NCBI GenBank assembly: GCA_013397455.1
Contig: VYZB01000755.1
Coordinates: 131,656-195,655, forward strand
Origin: Crotophaga sulcirostris
Taxonomy: Eukaryota; Chordata; Aves; Cuculiformes; Crotophagidae
DNA: 64,000 bases
Direction: 5' to 3'
Shown here: piece by piece, positions 12,420 through 24,590 of the stretch
Layout of the letters: each line of letters starts with the position of its first letter
Numbering within the stretch: position 1 is the stretch's first letter
The notes under the pieces: generated by a model
What the model saw: the letters and a program-made list of their open reading frames with translations, nothing else
What the model was told of the DNA's origin: nothing
Databases searched by the model: none
Position numbers and translations under genes: made by a program

Positions 12420-15344
12420 CCTTCCTCCTCAAACTAAACCTGTGTGCTGGAAAAAAAAGTCTCTTTGTGCAGGCAAGAACTCAGGCACAGCTGGAATTCT
12501 GCCCCAGAAGGCTCCTTTGTTAATGACTAAATACCTCATTATGTTGGAAGGGAGATCTCATTCCAGAATCCCTTGTCAGAGATCTGAGCCATAGGCGCAC
12601 AGCAACAGCTGCCAGGATCTGGGCACCTTCTCATGCCCCAGGGAGTTGCACAAGGACAGAGCCCAGGAAAAGAACTGTCTCTGCCTTGAGCCACTGGAGA
12701 GAGCTGTGCCACGAGATGGAGAGAAGGATCATCGCCTTGACAGCCCCTCTTGCTCTGTTTTGTTGCTGACTTTTCTCTGTTGCACAGCAAGGCTGTGATG
12801 CTGTCCTTAGTGGGGTGTCAGCTTCCTTGCTGCCTGATGCTGGAAGACATCAACAAGAGCTTATGTCGTGCCTCATGCTTCCAAGTACTTGCTATAAAGG
12901 GCATGTTGGTCCAGAGGATCTTTTAATACTATTACAGCCGGTGTTCTCCTCCAGTTCCAAAGTGAAGTATAAGAACTGGAAAGGTTTCTGTCTCAATTTC
13001 CATTTCAATAGCATTAAATCCTAGTGACTCCATGTTTAGTATGCTAGAGTTAAACCTCTGCTGAAACACTTTTTTAGCCAAAAGCTATGTTTTGGCACTG
13101 GATTTACTTTTCTTAAGTAGAAGTAACATGTATAAACGGACCGGGAATTAGGAGGGATAAATGTATGTGGGGCGTGAGGGTGAGAATTGCTTGTCAGAGG
13201 TTTTGCTTTCAACTTTTCTTTCTTCTCCTGTCTCTCCTAAGCAGCTTTTGGGGTGGGCAGTGCAGGCAGTCAGTGTAGGCAAGCCCAGCTAAGGACAGGT
13301 GACTTTTGACTCCACGGTGAATTGCTGGAGATCTCTGAGTGGAATGTGGAGAGAGTGCTGAGAGAAAAATCCTGAATGTTTAAACAGAGAAAAAAGCCTG
13401 AATGTTTAAATGGAGAATAGCTGGAATAGTTCCAGGAAGATCTTTCTTCACGTTGGCTGTGGGGTAGCCAGCTTCTTTCTTCCCTCTGAAGCTTTGCTCC
13501 ATTGTTATCTCTGCCTGGCAGGCTCCCCCCGCAGGGAGGACTGGCTTTGGGGAAAAGCAGAGAAGCTCTTTCTACCCCTGAGGGGTGCAGGGTCTCTGTG
13601 GTGTCAGAAGCCCCCTCTGGGGAGTGGAGAGGATCGACCCCACTGAGAGCAGAGAGTCAGCCAGTGGAAAGGGAAATTTGCCTGCTTTGGTTTCCCCACA
13701 GAGGTTTGGGCAGGGACAGAACAGTTCAGCAAGACTCTGGGACTCAGTCCAGCACTGGTGAAAATAATCGTAGTTTTGTTATTGGTTATAAAATACAGAG
13801 GTCAGGCCTAGAATTAGCTACTTATTGTTCCTTCTCTGCCCCTCCCTCTGCCTCACCAGTCTAGGCCTGATCCAAAATCTTTGGAAATTAAAATTTTCCC
13901 ATTAATTTCACTGAGCTCTGGACTAGACCTTATAAGCAGAGGGCTGCTGTTTGCGTGGGACCTCCATGGGGAACAGCTTTTTCTGTGAATTGCTGTACGT
14001 GGGAGCTGTGACAACATGCTTTGTTACATTTGCGTGATGTAGAGTTTTGGTTTCTGCTATTTTGGATGGAGCAGATTGGAATATCTGGAAAACATTTGGG
14101 AGATGGTAGACTATCCTTTATGTTTTCAAATGTAATATGAATAGAAATGAACAGCCTTGACCCTTTCCTACTTAGTCACCAGTAACAGCTTGGGGAGCAC
14201 AAGAAATTAACATTAATCACTCTATTTGTTTGTATAAGTACTAAAAATATTTTCTCTTTAAATTAATTCTCTATCTTAAATCTGCTTACTACCTGTGATT
14301 TCTTCTACTTTTTATATATCATTAAAATGTAAAACCAATAATAAAAGGAAAACAAACAGCTGAGGGAGCGTCTGTTCTGGATAAGACATTGCCACATTTA
14401 ATGCACAAATTTTTTATTTTTTGAGTGTGTGTACGTATGCTTGCTAAATATAGTTATTCCTGTTTAAATCCTGTGCAGCAAGGAACGGACAAATGGAGAC
14501 CCTCCAGACCTCTCTGGGTTCCCAGGTTAATCTCTCTAAATGAGATTCTCTGAGTGGCTGCCAAGTTCACCCTACGCAATATTTAAATCCATGGTACAGA
14601 AAAAGAAAATGGGATTGCAGTGTCCTTAGGATCAGTTTCTTAGTAATTATCAGGATTCAAAGTGTCTAATGTTGAGGAAAGCTGTGAGAATGATTTCCTG
14701 CAAATATCCTAAGATTTGGGTGGGACATTTGAAAAACTGGATGCATTATCCAATGCTAGAAAAAATAATATGACACTCCTTCCCTTCCAATAAACTTGTT
14801 TGTGACCTGGTTTTGCTTACACATGTTAAACCTGGCAGTAGTTGGGCTGGTTTAAAATTGATGTACGTTCCATTACATGTGGGTCCTTTGTTTTTTATGT
14901 ACAAATCTTTGTGTATCCAGGTATAGTCTTAGCAATGGTTTAGTGCCTTGTCTTGTATCCTGACATTCAGTGTATTGGAGCGCTGTTTGCATGGAATTAG
15001 TCACCACACTTTGAAGTTGGTTTTACTTTTTGAACACCAACATTATCGGTGTGTGTTGCTCTTCTTTAAATGGCCTAAGGATGAAGAGCTGAAACTTGTG
15101 TGCAGCGTCATCAATTTGTTTCTGAAAGTTGACCTGCACAAAAGTATCACCCGATTTCAGTGAGAATCAAAATAAATATGAAGTTACAGGCTTACAATTT
15201 TCCTTGTCTTGGAAGGGGGTGAAGAGGCACCTAATTCTTTGAATACAAAACCCACATTTATTTGAAGCTCTTTTGGAGCGCGCAGCACTGGAATTGGTTC
15301 AGTTGTCAAGAAGGGACTAAGAGAAGAAGGGACTAAGGGACTAA
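12420..15344. other. Non-coding stretch, no gene seen
   Basis: No exon can be supported. The stretch at 13,490-13,720 is somewhat GC-rich but gives no recognisable product. An 11-14 bp repeated phrase (AGAAGGGACTAAG) occurs three times at 15,309-15,344, directly before the CR1 copy that follows. Confidence 0.5.
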
Positions 15345-15609
15345 GACAGAACTAGAGGACATGGACTCAAGCTTCGTCGGGGAAAGTTTAGGCTTGATAT
15401 TAGGAAAAAGTTCTTCCCTGAAAGGGTGATTGGCCATGGGAATGCGCTGCCCAGGGAGGTGGTGGAGTCGCCAACCCTGGAGGTGTTTAAGGGGAGATTG
15501 GCTGAGGCACTCAGTGCCAGGGTTTAGATGATGGGTTGGTGTTAGTGTTGGGTTCCAGGCTGGACTCGATGGTCTCGGAGGTCCTCTCCAACTTTGTAAT
15601 ACTGTGATA
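15345..15609 (+). mobile_element. CR1 LINE 3' end, first of a tandem pair
   Basis: The copy runs from GACAGAACTAGAGGACATGG through TTCCCTGAAAGGGTGATTGG to the octamer tail AATACTGTGAT. About 265 bases. It is followed after about 20 bases by the ambiguous base N and a second copy in the same orientation. Confidence 0.93.
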
Positions 15610-15629
15610 ACCTTATCACCCACATGAAC

Positions 15630-15630
15630 N
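15630..15630. other. Ambiguous base (N) in the assembly
   Basis: This is the single N noticed in the window, sitting exactly between two CR1 copies in the same orientation. It most likely marks a consensus uncertainty or collapsed gap in the assembly. Confidence 0.95.
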
Positions 15631-15847
15631 AGTTCTTCCCTGAAAGGGTGATTGGCCATGGGAATGCGCTGCCCAGGGAGGTGGTGGAGTCGCCAACCCT
15701 GGAGGTGTTTAAGAGGAGATTGGATGAGACACTCAGTGCCAGGGTTTAGATGCTGGATTGGTGTTAGTGTAAGGCTATAGGTTGGACTGGATGATCTCAG
15801 AGGTCCTTTCCAACCTTGTAATACTGTGATACTGTGACACTGTGACA
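15631..15847 (+). mobile_element. CR1 LINE 3' end, second of a tandem pair
   Basis: Starts abruptly at AGTTCTTCCCTGAAAGGGTG right after the N and ends in four octamer units, two ATACTGTG followed by ACACTGTG and a degenerate unit. It differs from the first copy at several sites, so it is not an exact duplicate. Confidence 0.92.
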
Positions 15848-18800
15848 CCCAGATGCTGTTGCCTCCAGGCTAAGCCCCGTATAGATCCAGTGGCAAGAGG
15901 TGAAAGCTTGTGGTCCCGACTTTATTCACCCCATAGTGAACTGTGAGTATCTTACCAAGACAGGAGCAGTCTTGAATTTGTGTATTATCTTACTTTCACT
16001 AAGTGGTAGGTGTTGAAAACAGTTTCAACACAGGGATCATGTCCTTTCTCCTAGAGAAAGGGTACACACGCACAACTTTCTGTGGATATACAGGGCAAAA
16101 GTTTACTTCATATTTGCATTGTCTTTTTCCTGGTGAGGACTGGCCTTGAGTTCAAAACCGCACTAATAGCTTCTGATTTTGTCATGTCTCTACTGGAACC
16201 AGGAAATATGCGCAGATTTTTCTTTTCTTTTGTTAATAAGTGGAGTTTCATCAATGTTTCATGATGTTTAGTTGTGGTAAAAGTCTGGTCACTTCTTGTT
16301 TTATTTCAGCATCTCAGGAGGTTATCTCTTAAGTCTTTATGGGGTTAAAAATGAATCTAGATGTGTTTACTCAGTATCTGCTTTAATGCAGTAGGCACAG
16401 CTGTTTTTCGGATGTATCCTGGCTAGATTTCAACACAAAAAGTCACATTTTCCCTGTCTCTGAACTCTCTTGTAGTTTTAACTAACAACAAGAACACAAG
16501 AACCACAAGAACATTATTAAGCTTGGTATTTCCAAAAAACATTCATTGAGAGTCCTGCTGCTGTGAGAAGAAATTTTAAGAATCAGGTATTTATAAATTC
16601 TTCTGGAGTTGTGGGTTTTTTTCCCTACTAGCATTTGAACATTTGGGACTAGATTTGGAGCCTTTTTTTACCAATGATACAGGCTAAAAGCTTTAAACCA
16701 ATCTGGAAGTGTGGTTTATTCATGTAAGGCCAAGGTTTCAGGTTTTGGTTCGACCAAATATCATGAAGCTGTGACAACTGGCAGGATGGCAGAGGCAGCA
16801 GCCATTTGAGAGTATGAGTGGATAAAGAAGAAGCATATGTCCAGTGCCTGAATTTAATTTCTTGATGGAAGATTTTAATCTAAAGGGGCAAGACAATAAT
16901 TTCTATATTCCTAATTAGGCATCGACAAGGTCCAATTGTCTCTCCTGACAAGGAGAACATAGATAGCCAGCACCACCGTTAGACGTTCTTCTACGGTGTG
17001 TTTTATCTTTCAGCCTTTAGGAGGTCCCCTGCTTCTTGGTGGAGGTGTTGCCATTTTGTGTTGGTTTTCCTGATAGGGTTTATTCTTGTTTATCATGGCA
17101 GAGTTAGCTTGAACAGGAAAGTACAGGACTGGTTTTGCAAATGGAAAAGATGTAACTTTTATTTGAACTTTGTCCCCTGTGGGTTGTGTAAAGGTAGGAT
17201 TTGAGTACTGTGTACTTTCCTGGGTAGCTGCCAGACAGGGATTGACCAGTAGGGATGAAAAGAGCTGTGGCCCTAGAATAAAATTGCTTCTGTGTCACCA
17301 GGTGCATTTATGAGGCTGCTAGAAAATTTATTTCCCTTTTGGAACTGCGTGTGTCTAGGCTTGTCAGCAGTTGCTAAAGATATTGTCTCTCTTTATCATC
17401 TGCCCAGAAGAGAGCAGTGATACCAGTTCTGGAGATTTCATTGCACATCTTGATGCCTTCCTTGGAAGATCTAACACATGGAGTTATTATACCTGAAGGC
17501 AGAAGCTTCATCTTTGCTTTTGAAAGCAAGGTTGTTTCTCATGGTTTCAAGTGAACTACTGATGAAAAAGAACTCTAAAACTGGAAGGCAAACAAAAAAC
17601 AACCACCCAAACATAAGACTTTAAAGCTATTCTCCTAGTCTTGGAGACCTTGGTCATAATATTAAGTAGGGTTGAAATGCTGGTAGATATTATAACTGCT
17701 GGACCAGAATCTATTTTTATAGGTCAGTGGTCTCATATTTCAATATTTATTTGTTTTATACTAAGCAGAGGACAAAATCAAGGGGGGGATTATCTATTGT
17801 CAAGATAAAACAACAACAGCAGAGTGTAAGTTGTTATGCAATGGTTTCTCTAGTATAAATATGATTAACAGCACAAGTTTTTCCTTGTAATGCATCCAAC
17901 TGGATTCCTTTTCCCTTAACGATTTTTTCTATTGCTAAATTGTTCTTTCATGAGATTTTTCAGAGGGTTTCTGAATCGCATGGCCTTTGTTAGAACAAAA
18001 AATACAGAATCCTGAGCTGCCATTGTCTTTGGTTCAATTCAGATCTGTAACAACAATGCTGGTATTTTTAGACCTTAGGGATCTGCTTAACTCTGCTTAC
18101 AGCCAAATCTAGCTGTGAATTGTATTGAAGTTCAAAATTTCTTTGGTCAATAGAATATTTGTGAATTGTGATTCAGGCTTTAGTTTTAAAGTAAATGTCA
18201 AGTTAAATAATTTTTTTCAGAGTCAGGAACTTGCTGAAAAATGAGTACTGAAGGGATCTGTGGATAACTGTCTCTCTTTTGATATGCTGCCTGCAGCTAA
18301 AATAAAACTAGTTACAAAGGGCCCCACCCCTGCAGTAATTTAAGGCACAGTTTAGAGCTAATGTGTGTGCTTACACACAGACTACAGGAACTACAAACTA
18401 TTCCAAAACATGCACACAAGCATGCGTGCTTACGCCTCTTTCTTTCCTGAGCAAAAGCAAAAACTCTTATGAAGTAACTTAGAGGCTGAAGGGGTTAAAT
18501 GAAATACAACTCTCCTTTTCCTGTGCAGTAAGGATTAGTAACCAAACAGAAGCCGAAGAGAAGAGTGCTTAAGAGCCACTGTTTGAACCATAACTATAGT
18601 GGAAAGTGGGTTTTGGAACTTGGCTGCAGAGCTGTTTAAGTGTCCCCAGCTTTCACCCTCACCTTTCACAAGTACATGCAGAAGGTAAGAGTTGCTTCTG
18701 TGTTCTGACCTGTCTCCTGATCCCTCTACCTATCTACTTTCTGTTGGTGTTTTCAGTGCTGTTTGCTTTGTAAACTACTTTTTATTTACAACCCTTTTTT

Positions 18801-18912
18801 TTTTCTTTCAGTTAAAAAAGTACAGGGGAGAGGAACTACCACAGTCCTTATGAGTGCAAAAATTTTGTTTCCTAGAAGGGAGGGAAGAAGACACTTTATT
18901 TATCTATCTTTT
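15848..18912. other. Non-coding stretch, no coding gene seen
   Basis: No coding exon is recognisable. The 3' part holds a candidate leader exon described separately. It lies upstream of the PAPLN signal-peptide exon and may belong to its promoter or first intron. Confidence 0.45.
18541..18684 (+). other. Candidate non-coding first exon of PAPLN (speculative)
   Basis: A purine-rich stretch ends in a strong-looking donor, GAAG|GTAAGAG, at 18,684/18,685. The PAPLN signal-peptide exon starts six bases before its ATG at an acceptor, so at least one upstream leader exon must exist. This is one place it could be. The left boundary is arbitrary and no transcript evidence is available. Confidence 0.15.
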
Positions 18913-19126
18913 TAGGAAAAAGTTCTTCACTGAAAGGGTGATTGGCCATTGGAATGCGCTGCCCAGGGAGGTGGTGGAGTCGCCAACCCTGGAGGTGTTT
19001 AAGAGGAGATTGGCTGAGGCACTCAGTGCCAGGGTTTAGATGATGTGTTGGTGTTAGTGTTGGGTTATAGGTTGGACTGGATGATCTCAGAGGTCCTTTC
19101 CAACCTTGTAATACTGTGATACTGTG
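18913..19126 (+). mobile_element. CR1 LINE 3' end, truncated at TAGGAAAAAG
   Basis: Begins at TAGGAAAAAGTTCTTCACTG and ends with two ATACTGTG octamers. About 214 bases. It shares its start point and the TTCACTG variant with the copy at 52,372. Confidence 0.94.
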
Positions 19127-19560
19127 TATTTAGTGAACATTAATCCCTTTCACTTGCAGTTAATTACACTGAGACTTAATCTAATCAAAACTGCTGTTCC
19201 TGACATTGTGGTCGAGGGAAGCAGGGCAGTGGAAGGGGAAGGTACCCGTTTGATGGGACGTTGGATGAGCCCGCTGGGCTCAGACTCAGGTGCTTTGCCA
19301 GAAAGAACACAGAAAGCAAGACATAGCAGGGATAGTAACTGGGGGAACATAGTATTTGCTGGTAGGAATAAAAGCCTGCCTTGGTGCTAAGACTTTTGTA
19401 ACCCTCAGCTATCACCCCTGGAGTTCTCAGCTGCTTCTGTTCGTGTAGTAGCAGGTGCTGAGGGGAGGAGGGGTTTCCTAATCAGTCTTGCATTGCTCTC
19501 AGCTGTGGGAGACAGGAGTCATTTGGGAGGAGATGTGTTTGTGGAAGGAGTAGTTTGCAG

Positions 19561-19622
19561 GACTGGATCTCTCATCCCTGAGGAAGTCTGATGTGTGAGA
19601 CAGGCCAAGAAGGCAGTTTCAG
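19561..19622 (+). other. Candidate non-coding leader exon (speculative)
   Basis: A 62-base segment lies between an acceptor-like TTTGCAG (ending 19,560) and a strong donor TTTCAG|GTGAGT (19,622/19,623). It contains no long open frame. It could be a 5' UTR exon of PAPLN or chance. Confidence 0.15.
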
Positions 19623-20010
19623 GTGAGTCCCAGCATGGTGAAGGCAGTGGGCCAGTAGCAATGTGGGAGGGTGGTAGATTTGCCTAATGCCCTGTGTTCC
19701 TTGTGGGTGGTCAGGTGGAGATAGAGGGGCAGTCAATTTAAAAACTTAGTTTCAAAGCTTTGATGGAAGTAATGTTAGTTTTGTATGAAGTTCCTAGGAC
19801 TAGGAATAACTGCTGTTCATACAGGACCTTAGGGAGATGGTCTGTTTCATTAGGTCTGTCAGTAGAGACCCTAAAGAGGGTTTGTAAACATCTCTGCTTC
19901 TTGCTTTTCAAAGTATCTTCACAACACTTGGAGTGGTTTTTTTTATACCTTCTGTATCGCAGTTATGAGGGCCCTTCAACAGCTTCCCTGTAAGCTAGCT
20001 TGAGACTTCC

Positions 20011-20431
20011 TAGAATCATGGAATGGTTTGGGTTGGAAGGGACGTTAAAGATCATCCATTTCTACCCCCCCTGCCATGCGCAGGGACACCTCCCACTAGA
20101 TCAGGTTGCTCAAAGCTTTACCCAACCAGGCCTTGAACACCTCCAGAGATGGTTCTTCCATGACTTCTTCAAGCAACCTGTTCCAGTGCCTCACCTCCCT
20201 CACAGTAAAAAAATTATTCCTAATATCTAATCTAAATGTGCCCTCTTTCAGCTTAAAACTATTACCCATCATCCTATCACTAAGATCCCTGAATCCCTGA
20301 TAAAGACCCCCTCCCTCAGCTTTCCTGTAACCCCCTTTAAATACTGGAAGGCTGCTATAAGCTCTCTCAGGGGTCTTCTCTTGTCTAGGCTGAACAACTC
20401 CAAATCTCTCAGCTTGTCCTCATACGGGAGG
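20011..20431 (-). mobile_element. CR1 LINE 3' end, older subfamily
   Basis: Reverse complement of a CR1 tail of a different type from the others: it begins TAGAATCATGGAATGGTTTG and carries GGGTTGGAAGGGACGTTAAA, with the older-style 3' unit. It extends about 420 bases into the C-terminal ORF2 region and is more diverged than the ATACTGTG copies. Confidence 0.93.
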
Positions 20432-23400
20432 TGAAAACTTGTGTGCTTGTCTCCTGCATTCTTAGAGATACAGTGCCAGAACAATTCCCAGTCTCTGTAA
20501 ATAGAGCAGTTGTGAAAAACCATTCTTTCTCAGGTGCAGTGTGTTGATGAGCCAATGTGCTGCAGAGCCCCATGTGTGTTGGACAGCCTCATTCTGGACT
20601 TTCAGGACGAATACTCTGTTGTTGCAGGGAGCAAAGGCAGGCATCTGTGATGTGCAACCAAGGTAGAGAGGACCATGTGTCTTTGGCATGGCACTAGCTT
20701 AAAATAATGCTTGTTCATGTTAGTAAATGAAATTATTAATAAAATATAAAAAAAAAACCCCAAACAAAAAAGAAACAAAACAGCAAATTTCCTGTCTGGC
20801 AGTTTTGCTTTTAGTGTATTTTCCCGTCCAGTGTGAGATAATTGAGACTTCTTTTTTGAAGGGTAGTTGCAGATTCTCACACACTGTGAAGCATCCTGAC
20901 ACCTCAGAGATGTTTGGTTTTAAAGTATTTTGCTTCAGGAGTGTAAATGCTTAATGGCTTCATAGAAATGCTGGGGCTGGGATAGTGTCTTTGTAGCATT
21001 TGCATATTCCATATTTGTTCACGAGTAAACAGTCTACTCTGAATGTAGCATCTGAGAAAAGGTGTGTGATGAAAGACTTTTGGTGATTTTCAAGTGAAGA
21101 TGTAGGGTTTTATTTTCTGGTCTGTCTATGTAAATATACTTAAAATAATATTAAGTATAAAACTAAATTGACTTAATTTTAAAGAGAGTAGTGCTTATGC
21201 TATAGAGGAGTTAGAGCATGGATGGTCTCAAACATTGCTGTTCAATAAGTGTAGTAAATTCTGATGCAGATCACGTATGTCTGGTTTTGGGATGGGTTCT
21301 CTCTCAGATCCAGCCATTTACTGGGTTGGTAAAGAAAGCTGGTAAAGCTCATGTAATTCAGTTGCTTCAGGGATTATTTGCCTCATAGATTAGGTACCAA
21401 GATTCAGTTGCAATCTGTGTAAGTGACTGTGCCCTGACTTGCCAAAAGGATTTAGGAAACGGGAAAGAAGTTTTGTTGATGCAACTGGTTTTCTCAGTAG
21501 TACTTGAGTTGGAGCTAAAAGAGCAAATTTTCTTCTAAAGTGACACCAATATTCTGTTAAAATAGAGAATCTGGGGAAAAGTACTCTGATCTTGATTGAG
21601 GGCCCCTTCTTCTGAATGTGGTGTAAATCAGGTAAAATACTGTTCTGTGCTTCAGAACAGGTAGGCCTTGGGCTGCCAGAAGGCTTTCTCTTTGGTCAGA
21701 GGGGGGCTTTAAATGTTAATAACATGGTTAACACTTTATTAGTTCATGTATGCACCTTGTGACTCATCAATACCCTGTCAAAAAATAGCTTTTTTCTAAT
21801 GAGGATGAGAGCTCCTGTTTTGTATAAAAACATCACCCAGAATACATAGGATGCAATTACAACAGTCCTCATGATTTGTATTATGGACTCATCATGATCT
21901 GAGGGAAGGGGGAAATGTTCCCTTAGTGACATTGATTCCCAGTGAACTCCAGAGAAAATTGCTTTGTTCCATGGGAAGGATTTTACAAAACTGATGATAA
22001 GCCCTTCAGTGCACCTAGCCTGGCTACAGAGCCTAGGCCGTGGTGGGTGATTGCTCTGATCCAGTACAGTCATTTACAATTATGCCCATGGTATGATGGA
22101 CTTGTCAAAATAATTTATTTCACTGGAAATGATGCTCTCTTGGATACAGTTTCACTGTCTCAATTTTTTAACACTCTCATATCCGAAATGTGATTTGTTG
22201 TGGTCCAGACTTGCCTTGGACAGTGAATAATGATGATTGCTAGATGTTTGAGAAGGGATTATATATTAAAGGATTTGAGCAGGTACTTGCTCATATGCAG
22301 AGCCTGTGTACAAACTATTTGTTTGTGCTTTCTCACACAGTAAGAAGCTCTTGCCTTCTTGACATGCAGAAATGATGTCTAGAAAACAAGTAGCATCCAC
22401 GGATTGTTTATTTCTCTGGCTAGCCATTAAAGCAGCAATTTGAGGCTCTAGTTTGGGCATCTGTGGGAGAAACCAGCTTCAGAGTAAAGAACCAATTTAT
22501 TTTTAGATCACACAGTTGTCATTTTGCTGTGATCACACAGCTGAGCATGTGCTTCCTTTGAGATCTCTCCAGGCACTGCAGTGCGATCGCACCCTCCTAA
22601 GATCATTTTTTATGAAGTTAATTTTTAGTGACAGATGAAAGATGCTAGGGCTGGTATCCTTAGAGACTACAGCCCTAATTTCACTAGCACACATTCTGCC
22701 TCCAAAGTTTGTTAGTCAAAAGTTCTGGGTTGGTTATTTTTTTTCTTTTCCTTTTTTTTAGGGGGGGGGGGGGGGGAGTTATCATCTTTCCCTTGCAGAG
22801 TGCTGTAAGTAAGCCCACTGACTTTTCTGGGGGAATCCCTGCTTCACACCACTGATAGTATCACAGTCAGTCAGGGTGGTTCTTCAGGGAAGAGGTGTTG
22901 CCATACAAGTGTGGTGTGCTCGGTGTGTTTACAGATATATATATAGTTAAAACTGAGTTAGCTTTTAAAAAAAAAATAATAATAACCTTAGGCTCCAGAA
23001 ACAATGTAGAGGGAACAGCAATCAAAATCCACATGAAGTTCAGGTTAAACATTCTCATGTGTTCCTGTTTATGTCGTTAGTCCCCAGGCAAATTTATTTA
23101 AAGGTAACACAGGTGTTCCCAATGTGTACTACAAGCACACTGTTGAAAGTTGTACTAACATCCTCTCGGTGAACAGAAACATAGGTCTTGCAAAGAGAGG
23201 CAGAAACCAATTTGCATTGTTTTAAAGTTTCCTTTTGAGATAACCCTCATTTTTTATTTCTGTTTTTTTTTTTAACCCTTGTGGCAGAAGATTACTACAT
23301 TTATATTTAGGATGGAACAAAGTTAAATAAAATTGGAAGTAATTTTCCAGCATTGAAATCCTTTGTTTTCTTAAAGAATTCTCCAAAATTTGAATTGGAA

Positions 23401-24187
23401 GGGATTAGTCTCAGCTGGCTAACAGGTTTGTAAACAGTAGCAGTGCTCAGTGTTGAGTACTGTTTCAGATCAGGCTAAAGAACTCATAAAAGTGAAGCCT
23501 GAGCTGTGACAGGATGTAAAAGCTTGTTAGCCATTCCTCTTCAGTTATGTTAGTGTTTGGGACACTGTCATTTTTTTTCCATAGGCATGTGTGCCTTCTT
23601 GTTGCAATGTTAGCTGTCTAACTTATTCTGCGTGCACTTGTCATTATCCCTGTGTGCTCCCAGATTTAATTAACAGCTAAGCACAGTAAGGCTGCCAATA
23701 TAGAAGGCAGAATCCTGTCTTTACTCATCAAAATACATCTTTATCTGCAAACCTAACAGCAGAGGGCTAGCTGCAGAAAATTGGATCTCAGCTGACGTTA
23801 ATAGGTAGACAGAAAATTGTCCTCATGAAATACTCTATTAGCTCCTTTAATGGGCTGGTATAGTGACCACATTTACTTGGAAGATGCTGCTTCACCAACT
23901 TAAACATTAGATATTTCATTGGGGATTTTGGAGAGAGGGGAAGAAGCAGCTCTGCCTCCTCTGCATGGTATGGTATGACGCCTTACTAGAACTTCAGTGT
24001 GTTTGACAGTCTGATCTTGCTCGTGCACCTGATGATTTTTCAGCTACAATTTTGTGCAACTTTTGTATTCAGATTAAAACTGTATGACAGAGGCTGCTAT
24101 AGCTTCCCCGGGTGTTGGCAGCAACCTGGCCTTGCTATAGAATTCCTCTGTACAAACACTGTCAGTCTGAGTCAGCCATACAAAGCT
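20432..24187. other. Non-coding stretch, no gene seen
   Basis: AT-rich DNA with homopolymer tracts, notably a G run described separately. No supported exon or RNA gene. Confidence 0.5.
22760..22777 (+). repeat. Poly-G tract
   Basis: About 17 consecutive G follow a T-rich run (TTTTTTTA). It could form a G-quadruplex, and its length is prone to sequencing error. Confidence 0.85.
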
Positions 24188-24590
24188 ATCACAGTATCAC
24201 AAGGTTGGAAAGGACCTCTGAGATCATCACGTCCAACCTACAACCCAACACCAACCCAGCATCTAAACCCTGGCACTGAGTGCCTCAGCCAGTCTCCCCT
24301 TAAACACCTCCAGGGTTGGTGACTCCACCACCTCCCTGGGCAGCGCATTCCAAGGGCCAATCACCCTTTCAGGGAAGAATTTCTTCCTAATATCAGGCCT
24401 AAACTTTCCCTGATGAAGCTTGAGTCCATGTCCTCTAGTTCTGTCCCTGGTCACCTGAGAGAAGAGCCCAACCCCTGCCTGACTGCAACCTCCTTTTAGG
24501 CAGTTGTAGAGAGCAATAAGGTCTCCCCTGAGCCTCCTCTTCTCCAGGCTAAACAGCCCCAGCTCCCTCAGTCGCTTCTCACAGGGCTTG
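24188..24590 (-). mobile_element. CR1 LINE 3' end with partial ORF2 C-terminus
   Basis: Reverse complement of about 400 bases of CR1, from the octamer tail up to the segment encoding [15 protein letters not shown] residues of the ORF2 C-terminus. The reading frame on the - strand still gives recognisable ORF2 residues such as [18 protein letters not shown]. It is a relatively young copy. Confidence 0.94.

Noticed and set aside
15333..15848. A 171-codon open frame on the - strand
   Set aside because: It is the antisense of two CR1 tails and passes through the ambiguous base N.
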